DNA from: Pseudomonas tohonis
GTDB taxonomy: Bacteria; Pseudomonadota; Gammaproteobacteria; Pseudomonadales; Pseudomonadaceae
Assembly (NCBI RefSeq): GCF_012767755.2
Contig: NZ_AP023189.1
Coordinates: 2,353,501-2,417,500, forward strand
Direction of reading: 5' to 3'
DNA: 64,000 bases
Made by a program: the position numbers and the translations under genes. Under the pieces are notes generated by a model. The model saw nothing but the letters and a program-made list of their open reading frames with translations, searched no databases and was not told where the DNA came from. Below are positions 26,731-35,051 of this stretch, piece by piece (the stretch's first letter is position 1; each line of letters opens with the position of its first letter).

Positions 26731-26889
26731 CAGGCTGTTGAAAAGCTGACTGTGTTGCTGTTGCGGCGCCCTGGGTTACACACGAAGCCAACGTGCCCTA
26801 TGTGAATGGCTCAGCTCCATCCCACTTCCGGAACACCGGCGGAGTGGATCGATACCGCCGGCGCCCTATTTGTTTCCGCTGACCAACAG

Positions 26890-27846
26890 TCAAGTCGGCA
26901 GCAGCCGCGCCCTGGCCTCGGCATATTCGCGCTTGAGCTGGGCGATGTACTCCGCCGCCTTCTGCACCTTGTCGATCGGGGCGATGCCCTGGCCACAGCC
27001 CCAGATGTCCTTCCAGGCCTTGGCCTCGCTGCTGCCGAAATTCATCTTGCTCGGGTCGCTTTCGGCGAGGTTGTCCGGGTCCAGCCCGGCCGCGAGGATC
27101 GAGGGCTTGAGGTAGTTGCCGTGTACGCCGGTGAAGAGGTTGCTGTAGACGATGTCATCGGATGAGCACTCGACGATGGCGCGCTTGTAGCCTTCGGTGG
27201 CGTTGGCTTCCTCGCAGGCGATGAAGGCCGAGCCGATGTAGGCGAAGTCGGCGCCCATCGCCTGGGCCGCGAGGATGGCACCGCCGGTGGCGATGGCGCC
27301 GGAGAGGGCCAGCGGGCCGTCGAACCATTGGCGGATCTCCTGGATCAGCGCGAACGGGCTCTTCACCCCGGCATGGCCGCCGGCACCGGTGGCGACCGCG
27401 ATCAGGCCATCCGCGCCTTTCTCCACGGCCTTGCGGGCGAAGGCGTTGTTGATCACGTCATGCAGCACCACGCCGCCATAGGAATGCGCGGCGGCGTAGA
27501 TGTCCTCGCGGGCACCCAGCGAGGTGATGACGATGGGCACCTTGTACTTAACGCAAAGCTCCATGTCGTGCTCCAGGCGGTCGTTGCTCTTGTGCACGAT
27601 CTGGTTGATCGAGAAGGGCGCCGCCGGGTTGTCGGGGTTCGCGCGGTTGTAGGCGTCCAGCGTCTCGGTGATCTCCGCCAGCCAGTCCTCCAGCAGCGAG
27701 GCGGGGCGCGCGTTGAGTGCCGGCATCGAGCCGACCACGCCGGCCTTGCACTGTTCGATCACGAGTTTCGGGTTGCTGATGATGAACAGCGGCGAGCCGA
27801 TGACGGGGAAGGGCAAGCGATCCAGCGGGGCGGGGAGCCGGGACAT
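26890..27846 (-). CDS. Nitronate monooxygenase family flavoprotein
   Basis: A 318-residue TIM-barrel protein of the NMO/2-nitropropane dioxygenase family, with TAGGA before the ATG. Marks include FPVIGSPLFIISNPKLV at the start, NQIVHKSNDRLEHD, IAVATGAGGHAG (phosphate/FMN loop), LSGAIATGGAILAAQAMGADFAYIGSAFIA and the NMO tail KDIWGCGQGIAPIDK. It is expected to use FMN and O2 to oxidise alkyl nitronates such as propionate-3-nitronate, or to act as a related NADH:quinone reductase. It is monocistronic, with no partner gene nearby. Confidence 0.87.
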   Translation of the reverse strand: MSRLPAPLDRLPFPVIGSPLFIISNPKLVIEQCKAGVVGSMPALNARPASLLEDWLAEITETLDAYNRANPDNPAAPFSINQIVHKSNDRLEHDMELCVKYKVPIVITSLGAREDIYAAAHSYGGVVLHDVINNAFARKAVEKGADGLIAVATGAGGHAGVKSPFALIQEIRQWFDGPLALSGAIATGGAILAAQAMGADFAYIGSAFIACEEANATEGYKRAIVECSSDDIVYSNLFTGVHGNYLKPSILAAGLDPDNLAESDPSKMNFGSSEAKAWKDIWGCGQGIAPIDKVQKAAEYIAQLKREYAEARARLLPT

Positions 27847-27898
27847 GTGTATTCCTACCAGTCTTTGAATGAGAAGAGTTTGCAGACTGTCGTTCCGC

Positions 27899-28065
27899 TT
27901 CCCTTCCGGTCAAGCACCGGTTCGCGGGTTCGGCATGAAGGCCCCCGGGGTTGGCGGGAGTGCAATGCCCGCCGCGGCATCACCCGCGAGCACGGCGGCG
28001 AACTGCACCTGCACAACCGCCCCGAAGGCGGCCTGCGCGCGCGGGTGGAGTTGCCGTGGGGGTGA
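27899..28065 (+). pseudogene. C-terminal remnant of a sensor histidine kinase
   Basis: In the frame ending at TGA 28063-28065 the sequence reads PFRSSTGSR, then a scrambled stretch, then GITREHGGELHLHNRPEGGL and RVELPWG. This is the tail of a HATPase_c domain (PFxRxxxGxR ... GLGLAIxxGIxxEHGGxLxLxNxxEGGLxxxxxLP), with the G2 box lost. No kinase body precedes it; the upstream sequence belongs to the opposite-strand nitronate monooxygenase gene and its leader. It appears to be debris of a deleted two-component system. Confidence 0.7.
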
Positions 28066-28091
28066 TGGGCGCAGAAGGCCGCTCTTGTAAG

Positions 28092-28171
28092 CTGGGCTGA
28101 GGCACGAAGCCCAACGAGCCAGGCCGAGCCTTGCCCCGTTGGGCCTCGCTACGCTTGGCGCCAACCTACGG
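28092..28171. repeat. Dispersed palindromic intergenic repeat, full copy
   Basis: An arm GAAGCCCAAC (28106-28115), a spacer, then a 34-bp unit at 28138-28171 that starts GTTGGGCCTCGCT and ends GGCGCCAACCTACGG. The 34-bp unit is nearly identical to those at 30266-30299 and 30913-30946. The GCCCAAC/GTTGGGC arms would form a hairpin. Confidence 0.7.
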
Positions 28172-28295
28172 CGCTTAAAGCTCATATTGCTCCCACCATT
28201 CGCTCTGCTGGCAATGTGCCAATAAGCGACTATTCCTATATCCAGTGCATCAACTGGCACACAGTGGTGATGGAATACTTCACAGGGAGCGTGCA

Positions 28296-29705
28296 ATGAA
28301 ACTGAATTGGCCAAGCGTTGGACCTATTGTCGGAGCGACCGGCCCCGACGAGACACGTGTCTTCATTAGGGCTGGGAAAGAGGTGCTCGGACAGGATCAG
28401 CGGCGCTGTTTTGGGGCTTTGCGTTGGCGCCAGGCAGGGGGCGCCGCCTGGTCCTTGCCCATCTTCAACAAGCTCTCTCCTATCTTCGACTTCAGTTGCG
28501 TATTCGTGATTCAGGGGCTCGCCCCTGAGACCTTGTACGAGTACCAGGTCGGCTGGTTCTTTGCCGAGGCTGAATTGGAAGGCGTCCAAGCCCTTGCCGG
28601 CGATCTGCAATGGCCGGCTCCAGAACCGGATTTCACACTGAGCTTCACGACTGGCCCAGCGGCGAAATCGGCCCCGCGCCGCTACATCGTGGGTTCCTGC
28701 CGCTATGTACTGCGGCTATTCGGTGGCAACTTCTTTGATGATCGGGGCGACAAAGCCTTCCGTTCTGTTCTGGAGCAGATCGCCGGTGGCCAATCCGTCG
28801 ATGCATTGTTGATGATCGGCGATCAGATCTACGCGGACGACCTCAAGGGGCTGGCACCTGACCAGACCCTGGATCAATTCCTTGAGCGTTATCGAGCTGT
28901 TTTCGCGCAGGAATACATACGCAAGCTCATGGCGAGAGTACCGACCTACATGATCCTCGATGACCACGAAATCGAGGACAACTGGCCGGTTGACGCCACA
29001 AGCAGTGACCGGACTTCGAAGTACATCTGGGCAATGCATGCCTACCAGATTTATCAGTGCAGCCACAGTCCACTTTTTCCTAGCCATGGCGAGCGTATCG
29101 AGGGGACGCTCTCGCATTTCTGGTACAGCTTCCGGGACGGCTGCGCCGACTGGTTTGTCATGGATGCTCGGACCGAGCGGGTACTCGAGGCGGGCGCTCG
29201 AAGAATGGTCAACGACAGGCAAATGAGCGCGCTGCTCAAATGGCTGGATGATGGCTCTGGGAACGTCAAGTTCATCGTGACCTCGGTGCCGGTGTTCCCC
29301 GATATGAAGAGCGACAAGAACGACAAGTGGGATGCATTCCCTGAACAACGCCAGCAGATCCTCGACTTCATTCACAGCAAGCGGATCAGGAAAGTGGTCT
29401 TCGTTTCCGGTGATGTGCACTGTTCGTTCACCAGTGAACTGCGCCTGGTAGGAGACGACGACTTCCTCGTGCACCAGATCGTTTCCTCCTCGTTCTTCTG
29501 GCCTCTGCCGCATATGCGCCAATCAAGCTTCGGTTTTGGTGAGGTACTGAAGGGCAAGGGGAACCAGCGCTACGTCGGCGCTCTTACTTCGGAGATGCAC
29601 TCCAAAGACAATTTCGCGCGTATCGAAGTCGACCAGACGTCTGTCGTGGTGTCGTTCTATGAACGCAAGGGCGACGCGCTTGGAAGCACCACACTGGTTT
29701 TCTAA
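28296..29705 (+). CDS. PhoD-like metallophosphatase
   Basis: A 469-residue protein from the ATG at 28296 (GGGAG upstream). It has an N-terminal Ig-like domain (about 10-125) and a PhoD-type phosphatase core: GSCRY, DALLMIGDQIYADD, YMILDDHEIEDNW, VFVSGDVHCSF and a C-terminal SSFFWPLP region. Aspartates and histidines of the metal site (GDQIYADD, DDHE, GDVH) are present. No signal peptide or Tat RR motif is seen, unlike secreted PhoD, so the product may be cytoplasmic. Relatives act on phosphodiesters; the substrate is unknown. Confidence 0.82.
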   Translation: MKLNWPSVGPIVGATGPDETRVFIRAGKEVLGQDQRRCFGALRWRQAGGAAWSLPIFNKLSPIFDFSCVFVIQGLAPETLYEYQVGWFFAEAELEGVQALAGDLQWPAPEPDFTLSFTTGPAAKSAPRRYIVGSCRYVLRLFGGNFFDDRGDKAFRSVLEQIAGGQSVDALLMIGDQIYADDLKGLAPDQTLDQFLERYRAVFAQEYIRKLMARVPTYMILDDHEIEDNWPVDATSSDRTSKYIWAMHAYQIYQCSHSPLFPSHGERIEGTLSHFWYSFRDGCADWFVMDARTERVLEAGARRMVNDRQMSALLKWLDDGSGNVKFIVTSVPVFPDMKSDKNDKWDAFPEQRQQILDFIHSKRIRKVVFVSGDVHCSFTSELRLVGDDDFLVHQIVSSSFFWPLPHMRQSSFGFGEVLKGKGNQRYVGALTSEMHSKDNFARIEVDQTSVVVSFYERKGDALGSTTLVF

Positions 29706-29779
29706 TCGCCAGACTTAAAAAGGGTCGAGCCAGCCTTTCGGTACACGCAGTTTGTGCTTTTCAACAGCGAGGATTCTTC

Positions 29780-30148
29780 ATGGACGAGCAGATCACCCAG
29801 GCATCGGATGTGTTGGCTTCTAGCCCGACGGCGACTGGTACCGCCCGATCCATAACTTCCCAGTCCACCGAGTTGTATGACTTGATGAGGGTCGTTGTAA
29901 CCGATGCAAGTTTGTCGACCGAGGAGAAGAAGATACTCATCGACGAACTGCGCAAGAGCACCCCGGCCAGTGACCGCTGGACGTTCCGGTGGGCCATCTG
30001 GATTCTCGGGGTAGCGGTATTGCTGACCATCCTGGCCCTTTGGAACCTCAGCTTTGTCAAAATGGACATTCCAGATGGGCTTGTTGCCATTGGGTCAGCA
30101 GCAGCTGGTGGGCTGGCAGGCTTGCTAACTCCCAGCCGACGTGAGTGA
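29780..30148 (+). CDS. Small membrane protein of unknown function
   Basis: A 122-residue protein with a soluble N-terminal 70 residues (YDLMRVVVTDASLSTEEKK onward, helical) and two transmembrane segments (about 74-92 and 98-116) ending in a basic SRRE tail. I recognise no family. It lies 74 bp after the PhoD-like gene and could be co-transcribed. Confidence 0.55.
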   Translation: MDEQITQASDVLASSPTATGTARSITSQSTELYDLMRVVVTDASLSTEEKKILIDELRKSTPASDRWTFRWAIWILGVAVLLTILALWNLSFVKMDIPDGLVAIGSAAAGGLAGLLTPSRRE

Positions 30149-30249
30149 TTCAAAGGCGTGCGGTTGCTATGGAGTAGGCGATGACCAGTGCTTGGTTCGT
30201 TCTGTAAGGTAACAGCGGATTCACCTGCATTGAGATTCGACTCATACCT

Positions 30250-30299
30250 GAAGCCCAACCCCACCGTTGGGCCTGGCTGCGCTCGGCGCCAACCTACGG
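30250..30299. repeat. Dispersed palindromic intergenic repeat, full copy
   Basis: Arm GAAGCCCAAC (30250-30259) followed by the 34-bp unit 30266-30299. This unit differs from the one at 28138-28171 at only three positions. Confidence 0.7.
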
Positions 30300-30315
30300 T
30301 GAGTCGGGTGCTTGC

Positions 30316-30780
30316 CTAGATCTTGCCAAGAATCGCCTGCAACCCCTTCTGGTCCGCCTCGCTAATCGTGCCTTCCAGCCCGCAGCTGCTGAATTCGACC
30401 TTGGCGCCGGTGGCGAGGGTCTTGAACAGGCCGAGGTCCACCATCACCACCACCTTCTCGCTGGAGGTGTCGCTGTCGACCTGCAGTTCGCCGTAGCCCT
30501 CGTTGGCGATGGCGCCATCGACCTTCCAGGTGATCACGCCGCACGGTTCCATGACGGGCGTGCGGGTGCGGTGGACGATCGCCAGCGTGGCGAAATTAGC
30601 CTTGCCGGCTTTCGGCACGAGCACCGTGGCGTCGAGCCCGGCGGGGCCTTCGAGCTGGGTGTCGCTGGTCCAGTTCAGCACCGTGCCGCCGAGCATTTCT
30701 TCGGCCTGCTCGGTGAGCGTGCCGGCGAAGACAGGGGTGGCGGCGAGGGTGAGCAGCAGGGCAGAAGCGGTGCGCAGCAT
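30316..30780 (-). CDS. Secreted/periplasmic protein of unknown function
   Basis: A 154-residue protein with a signal peptide (LLLTLAATPVFAG, cleavage near residue 19). The mature part is beta-rich with two Cys residues (PCGVITW and SSCGLEG) that could form a disulfide. I recognise no family. It is monocistronic, with repeats on both sides. Confidence 0.6.
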   Translation of the reverse strand: MLRTASALLLTLAATPVFAGTLTEQAEEMLGGTVLNWTSDTQLEGPAGLDATVLVPKAGKANFATLAIVHRTRTPVMEPCGVITWKVDGAIANEGYGELQVDSDTSSEKVVVMVDLGLFKTLATGAKVEFSSCGLEGTISEADQKGLQAILGKI

Positions 30781-30879
30781 GGGGGTGATCGTCCTTGGTC
30801 GAGGGAGCGGGTTGGGACGCGCAGTGTGCGGTGCTGAGCGCCGCTGGGGCTACCTCTTTTTGTCGGCGGGTGAGAAGCA

Positions 30880-30946
30880 AGAGGCCCAACCTGCGGAGTG
30901 GGATTCCGCAGCGTTGGGCCTCGCTGCGTTCGGCGCCAACCTACAG
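30880..30946. repeat. Dispersed palindromic intergenic repeat, full copy
   Basis: Arm GAGGCCCAAC (30880-30889), a small dyad CTGCGGA/TCCGCAG, then the 34-bp unit 30913-30946 shared with the two other full copies. Confidence 0.7.
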
Positions 30947-30975
30947 GTTGCTCCGTGCGCTATTTGCGGTGGGGT

Positions 30976-33348
30976 TTACCAGCGGTAGGCGACCCCGGCC
31001 GTGACCTGGCGTTCAGCACCGTAGAAGGCGGCGTAGGTGTAGGTGAGGTAGTCCTCGTCGGTGAGGTTGGTGACGTTGAGGGTGAGGTCCCAGGGGCCCA
31101 TGGCGTAGCCGAGCATGGCGTCCACCAGGGTGTAGGAAGGCGCGACGATGCTGGTGTCGAACAGGCCGGGGACCTCGTCCACGTAGCGCACGCCGGCACC
31201 GGCGCGCAGTTCGCCCGGCCCGACCTGGCCGAAGCGGTAGTCGCCCCACACGGAGAACATGTTGCGCGGCATGCCGCCGCTCTTCTGGCCGGCTGCGCTG
31301 CTGGTGGTCTGCTGGGTCACTTCGGCCTTGGTATAGGCGTAGGAGGCGGTGATGCTGGCGTTGGCGCCGATGTCGGCCTTGGCCTCCAGTTCCAGGCCAC
31401 GTGAGCGCACCTCGCCGGTCTGCACCTGGAAGCCGTTGTTCACGGGGTCCGTGGCCAGCACGTTGCTGCGGGTCAACTGGTAGATCGCGGCGGAGTAGAG
31501 GGCGTTGCTGCCGGGTGGCTGGTAGCGGATACCGGCTTCGTATTGCTCGCCTTCGGTGGGGTCGAACTTGGTGCCGGCGTGGGAGGTGCCGATCTGGGGT
31601 TCGAAGGATTCGCTGTAGCTGACGAAGGGCGCCAGGCCGTTGTCGGCGAGGTAGACCAGGCCCACGCGCTTGGTGAAGGCGTCGCTGTCCTGGCGTGAGC
31701 GGTCGTTGCCGTACAGCGCGTCTTCCTTCTGTTTGGCCCAGTCCTGGCGGCCGCCGAGCAACAGCACCCGCTTCTCGTCGAACTTGATCTGGTCCTGCAG
31801 GTACACGCCGCTCTGGCGGGTACGGTTCCTGGAGCTGTACGGCGCTGGGCCGAGGGGGGTGAAGATGCCGCCGTAGACCGGGTTGAAGACATTCAGCGGG
31901 GTCAGGTCATAGTTGTAGCGGTCGGTCGTCAGGTGGCGATCGCCGTAGTCGACGCCCGCCAATACGGTCTGCTCGAGGCGTTCGTGATGAAAGCGCGCTT
32001 CCAGTTGGGTGTCGACGACGAAGTTGCGTGAGTCGTCGACGCGGTCCTGGGCGCCACGTGTGACGGTGGTCATCTGCGGGTCGATGAAGCTGTCGAGCCA
32101 CACCGACGGCATGTCGTTCTCGGATTCGAAGTAGCGCAGGTTCTGGCGCACCTTGAGGTCGTCGTTGAAGGCGTGCTCGAAGCGGTAGCCGATATCCCAG
32201 GCGGTGATCACCGATCTGTCGTATCCCGGCTCGCCGGTGAAGGTGTGGCGGGAGATATGGCCGTTGGGGTTGGGCCGCACGGTGCCTTCTGCGGGCAGGC
32301 CGTAGACGTAGGCGGTGCGGCTCTTTTGGTAGGTGGCGAGCAGGGTCAGGCTGGTGGCGTCGTCCGGTTGCCAGGTGAGGGACGGGGCGATGTAGGTGCG
32401 GTCGTCCGGCACGTGGTGGGTGGTGGTGTCGCTTTTACGCTCCAGGGCGGTGAAGCGGTAGCTGAGGGTGTCGGTCAGGGCGCCGGCGTTGTCGGTGGCC
32501 AACTGGTGGCGGTCGTTGCTGCCGGTTTCGGCCTTGATCTCGTGCAGCTCCTCGCGGGTCGGCAGCTTGCTCACCACGTTGATGATGCCGCCCGGCGCGG
32601 CCTGGCCGAACAGTACCGAGGAGGCGCCGCGCAGCACTTCCACGCGCTCCATGCCGTAGGGCTCCTGGGTGCCGTCGTAGATGTTGCTCATGTAGCGCAT
32701 GCCGTCGCGGAAGGTGCTGCCGCTGATCTGGAAGCCGCGCAGGACGAAGGTGTCGGTGAGGCGGTCATCGGCCTCGGTGGCGATCACCCCGGCGGTGTAG
32801 CCAAGCGCGTCGCGCAGGCTCTGGGCGTGGATGTCGCTGATCTGGTCGCGGGTGACCACGGAGATGGATTGCGGCGTTTCGAGGATCGGCGTGTCGGTCT
32901 TGGTAGCGGTAGTGGCGGCCTTGGCCAGGTAGCCGCTCACCGGGCCCAGGGCGGATTGCTGGCTGGCGGCGCTGATGTCGATCTGCGCCAGGTCGAGGGT
33001 GCCGTCGCCGCTCGGGCGTTCCAGGGTGATGCTGCCCGCGCCGTGGCGGAAGTTCAGCCCGCTGCCCTGCAGGAGCATGCCCATGGCCTGGTCGGCGGTG
33101 TAGCGGCCGCGCAGTGCCGGCGCTTGCCCGGTGAGTTGCTCTTCGGTGGTGCGCAGCACGGCGATGCCGGTGGTGGCGGTGAACTCACCGAGGGCGTCGA
33201 GCAGCGGCTGGCTGGCGATATCGAACTGGAAGTGCGGCTGGCGTTGCTCGCTGGCGGCTTGGGCGCTGTGGGCCTGCATGGGCGCGGCGATGGTGGCGAG
33301 CAGGGCGCTGGCGAGCAGCGTTCGGGCCAGGCGGTGGCGGTTGGTCAT
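30976..33348 (-). CDS. TonB-dependent siderophore receptor with STN signalling domain
   Basis: A 790-residue outer-membrane protein with signal peptide (cut near MQAHSAQAA). It has an N-terminal STN/secretin-like signalling domain (about 40-115, FDIASQPLLDALGEFTATTG onward), a plug (TPQSISVVTRDQI, LRGFQISGS, MERVEVLRGASSVLFGQAAPGGIINVVSK) and a 22-strand barrel ending in the terminal aromatic W (TAGVAYRW). This is the FpvA/FoxA/FiuA type, in which the STN domain contacts FecR. A strong GGGGGAGAA precedes the start. With the fecR and ECF sigma genes just upstream it forms a complete cell-surface signalling set. The ferric ligand cannot be read from the sequence. Confidence 0.92.
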   Translation of the reverse strand: MTNRHRLARTLLASALLATIAAPMQAHSAQAASEQRQPHFQFDIASQPLLDALGEFTATTGIAVLRTTEEQLTGQAPALRGRYTADQAMGMLLQGSGLNFRHGAGSITLERPSGDGTLDLAQIDISAASQQSALGPVSGYLAKAATTATKTDTPILETPQSISVVTRDQISDIHAQSLRDALGYTAGVIATEADDRLTDTFVLRGFQISGSTFRDGMRYMSNIYDGTQEPYGMERVEVLRGASSVLFGQAAPGGIINVVSKLPTREELHEIKAETGSNDRHQLATDNAGALTDTLSYRFTALERKSDTTTHHVPDDRTYIAPSLTWQPDDATSLTLLATYQKSRTAYVYGLPAEGTVRPNPNGHISRHTFTGEPGYDRSVITAWDIGYRFEHAFNDDLKVRQNLRYFESENDMPSVWLDSFIDPQMTTVTRGAQDRVDDSRNFVVDTQLEARFHHERLEQTVLAGVDYGDRHLTTDRYNYDLTPLNVFNPVYGGIFTPLGPAPYSSRNRTRQSGVYLQDQIKFDEKRVLLLGGRQDWAKQKEDALYGNDRSRQDSDAFTKRVGLVYLADNGLAPFVSYSESFEPQIGTSHAGTKFDPTEGEQYEAGIRYQPPGSNALYSAAIYQLTRSNVLATDPVNNGFQVQTGEVRSRGLELEAKADIGANASITASYAYTKAEVTQQTTSSAAGQKSGGMPRNMFSVWGDYRFGQVGPGELRAGAGVRYVDEVPGLFDTSIVAPSYTLVDAMLGYAMGPWDLTLNVTNLTDEDYLTYTYAAFYGAERQVTAGVAYRW

Positions 33349-33372
33349 GCAGTGGTTCTCCCCCGTAAAACG

Positions 33373-33391
33373 GCAAATGCGAATTATTCAC
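33373..33391 (-). promoter_or_regulatory. Candidate Fur box upstream of the siderophore receptor
   Basis: The 19 bases 33373-33391 match the Fur consensus GATAATGATAATCATTATC at 12 of 19 positions and lie 25 bp upstream of the receptor start. This suggests iron repression in addition to sigma-factor control. Confidence 0.4.
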
Positions 33392-33448
33392 TGCCGATAC
33401 AACGGGCGAGACCGGGACACCCCTCAAGGATTTTTCATTTTTTTTGCA

Positions 33449-34408
33449 TCAGCGATGCAACACCACCGCCAACCCGGGGATCTGGGTGGTCTTCAGGCCC
33501 AGTTCGGTGCTCAGGGCGCTGAGCACCGCGTGGGGGTCGCTGGCGCGGAAGGTGCCGGAAATACGCTGGTTGCGCAGGCCTTCATCGAGCAGCACGACGG
33601 GCGGATGGCCGAGGTGCTGGAGGCTGTCGAGCACCTCGCCGAGGCTGGCGCGATCGAAGATCAGCAGCCCGCGTTGCCAGGCCAGGGCGCGGTCGCTGTT
33701 GACCGTTTCCGGGCCATGCAGGCCGGTGCCGTCGAGGCTGGCCTGCTGGTTGGGGACCAGGGTGACGAGCGAGTCGGCGGCGGTGCCGCGCACTTCGACC
33801 CGGCCACGGCTGACCGTGACCCGCTCGGCCTGGCCGGTGGCGTCGACGGCGAAGGCGGTGCCGAGCACCCGGGTGCGCAGCCCCGGGCTTTCCACCACGA
33901 AGGGGCGGTTGGCGTCGTGGCTGACGTCGAACCAGGCGCGGCCGCGCAGCAGGGTGACGCGGCGCTCGCCCGGGCTGAAGTGCAGGTCCAGGGCGCTGTC
34001 GGCATCCAGCAGCACGTGGCTGCCGTCGGCCAGGGTCAGTTGCTGTTGGGTGCCGGGGGCGCTGGCGTAATCGGCCGCGTAGCGTTGCAGCAGGCCGGGG
34101 TCGCGCCAGAACAGCGTGCCCACCGCCAGGCCGAGCACGCAGGCAGCGGCGAGTGCCGGCCAACGCTGGCCTCTCACCGAGCGGCGGTGCCAGCCATCGC
34201 CGGCGAGCTGCCGCGCGGGCTCGCCGAGTTTCTGCCAGAGCCGCTCCACCGCCTGGAAGGCTTCGGCGTTGGCCGGTTCGCTGTCCAGCCATCGGCGGAA
34301 GTCCATGCGTTCGCTCGCCGACAACTGCGGGTTCTGCAGGCGCACGTACCAGCGGGTCGCCGTGTCCTGGCGATCCTGCCGTGCTTGCTGTTCGGGCAAG
34401 GTCTTCAC
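33449..34408 (-). CDS. fecR: FecR-family anti-sigma/sigma regulator
   Basis: A 319-residue protein starting at GTG 34408. The N-terminal DUF4880 (anti-sigma) domain contains ATRWYVRLQNPQLSASERMD and FRRWL, with the conserved WL and ANAEAFQAVERLW. One transmembrane segment lies at about 88-104, followed by the periplasmic FecR domain (LADGSHVLLDADSALDLHFS, VTLLRGRAWFDV) and a C-terminal STN-like domain that meets the receptor. It transmits ligand occupancy of the receptor to the ECF sigma factor encoded 54 bp upstream. Confidence 0.9.
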   Translation of the reverse strand: MKTLPEQQARQDRQDTATRWYVRLQNPQLSASERMDFRRWLDSEPANAEAFQAVERLWQKLGEPARQLAGDGWHRRSVRGQRWPALAAACVLGLAVGTLFWRDPGLLQRYAADYASAPGTQQQLTLADGSHVLLDADSALDLHFSPGERRVTLLRGRAWFDVSHDANRPFVVESPGLRTRVLGTAFAVDATGQAERVTVSRGRVEVRGTAADSLVTLVPNQQASLDGTGLHGPETVNSDRALAWQRGLLIFDRASLGEVLDSLQHLGHPPVVLLDEGLRNQRISGTFRASDPHAVLSALSTELGLKTTQIPGLAVVLHR

Positions 34409-34462
34409 TCTGCTTGCGTTCCACGAATCGAGGGGGCTGTCAGTACAAGGTGCGACACCAGG

Positions 34463-34939
34463 TCAGCCCTCCGTGCGCTGGCAATGCTGGAGGACGCGGA
34501 TGATGTCCTTCTCCACCGTGCTCAGAGAGACCCCGAGCCGCTCGGCGATGCTCGCATAGGAAAGGCCATCGACGCGACTGAGCAGGAACACTTGCTGGCA
34601 GCGACGGGGCAGCCCTTGCAGGCGGCGCAGCAGGTGTTCGAATTCCTGGTGCGCTTCGGCTTGCTGCTGCAGGTCGATGGTGTCGTCTTCGTCGCTCTGT
34701 TCCCGGGCATGGCGGCTGCGCACCTGGCGTGCCCGCAGGTGGTCCAGGGCAAGGTTTTGCGCGGTGCGGAACAGCAGGCTGCGGTCGCCATCGCCGAGCT
34801 CCCGGTCCCAGAGCCGCAGGAAGGTGTCCTGGGCGAGGTCCTCCGCCGTGCTGCGGTCACCGACGATGCGTCGGATCAGCTGCAGCAGCCGGTTCTGCTC
34901 GCGCAGGTAGAGGGCCAGGAAGGGCGACGACTTGCTCAT
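34463..34939 (-). CDS. FecI-type ECF sigma factor
   Basis: A 158-residue ECF sigma with region 2 (VGDRSTAEDLAQDTFLRLWD, LFRTAQNLALDHLRAR) and region 4 (LQGLPRRCQQVFLLSRVDG, LSYASIAERLGVSLSTVEKDI). Sequence and length fit the iron-starvation FecI group. It is first in the sigma-fecR-receptor order. No clear Shine-Dalgarno precedes the ATG. Only an AT-rich stretch (34980-35015), with weak Fur-like sequence, lies upstream. Confidence 0.9.
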   Translation of the reverse strand: MSKSSPFLALYLREQNRLLQLIRRIVGDRSTAEDLAQDTFLRLWDRELGDGDRSLLFRTAQNLALDHLRARQVRSRHAREQSDEDDTIDLQQQAEAHQEFEHLLRRLQGLPRRCQQVFLLSRVDGLSYASIAERLGVSLSTVEKDIIRVLQHCQRTEG

Positions 34940-35051
34940 GGGCGGGCAGGCGACGGTTCGGTGGATGAAGGGAGTGCGAGATTAATGCGTATGCAATCAC
35001 TTCTCAATTACATCCTTGTACACCCCCCACCGCCTCGCCGGCCCTGCGGAT

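Noticed and set aside
26731..26889. CAGGCTGTTGAAAA just after hipA as a possible IS end
   Set aside because: It resembles ends seen on some IS elements, but there is no matching second end or transposase fragment nearby.
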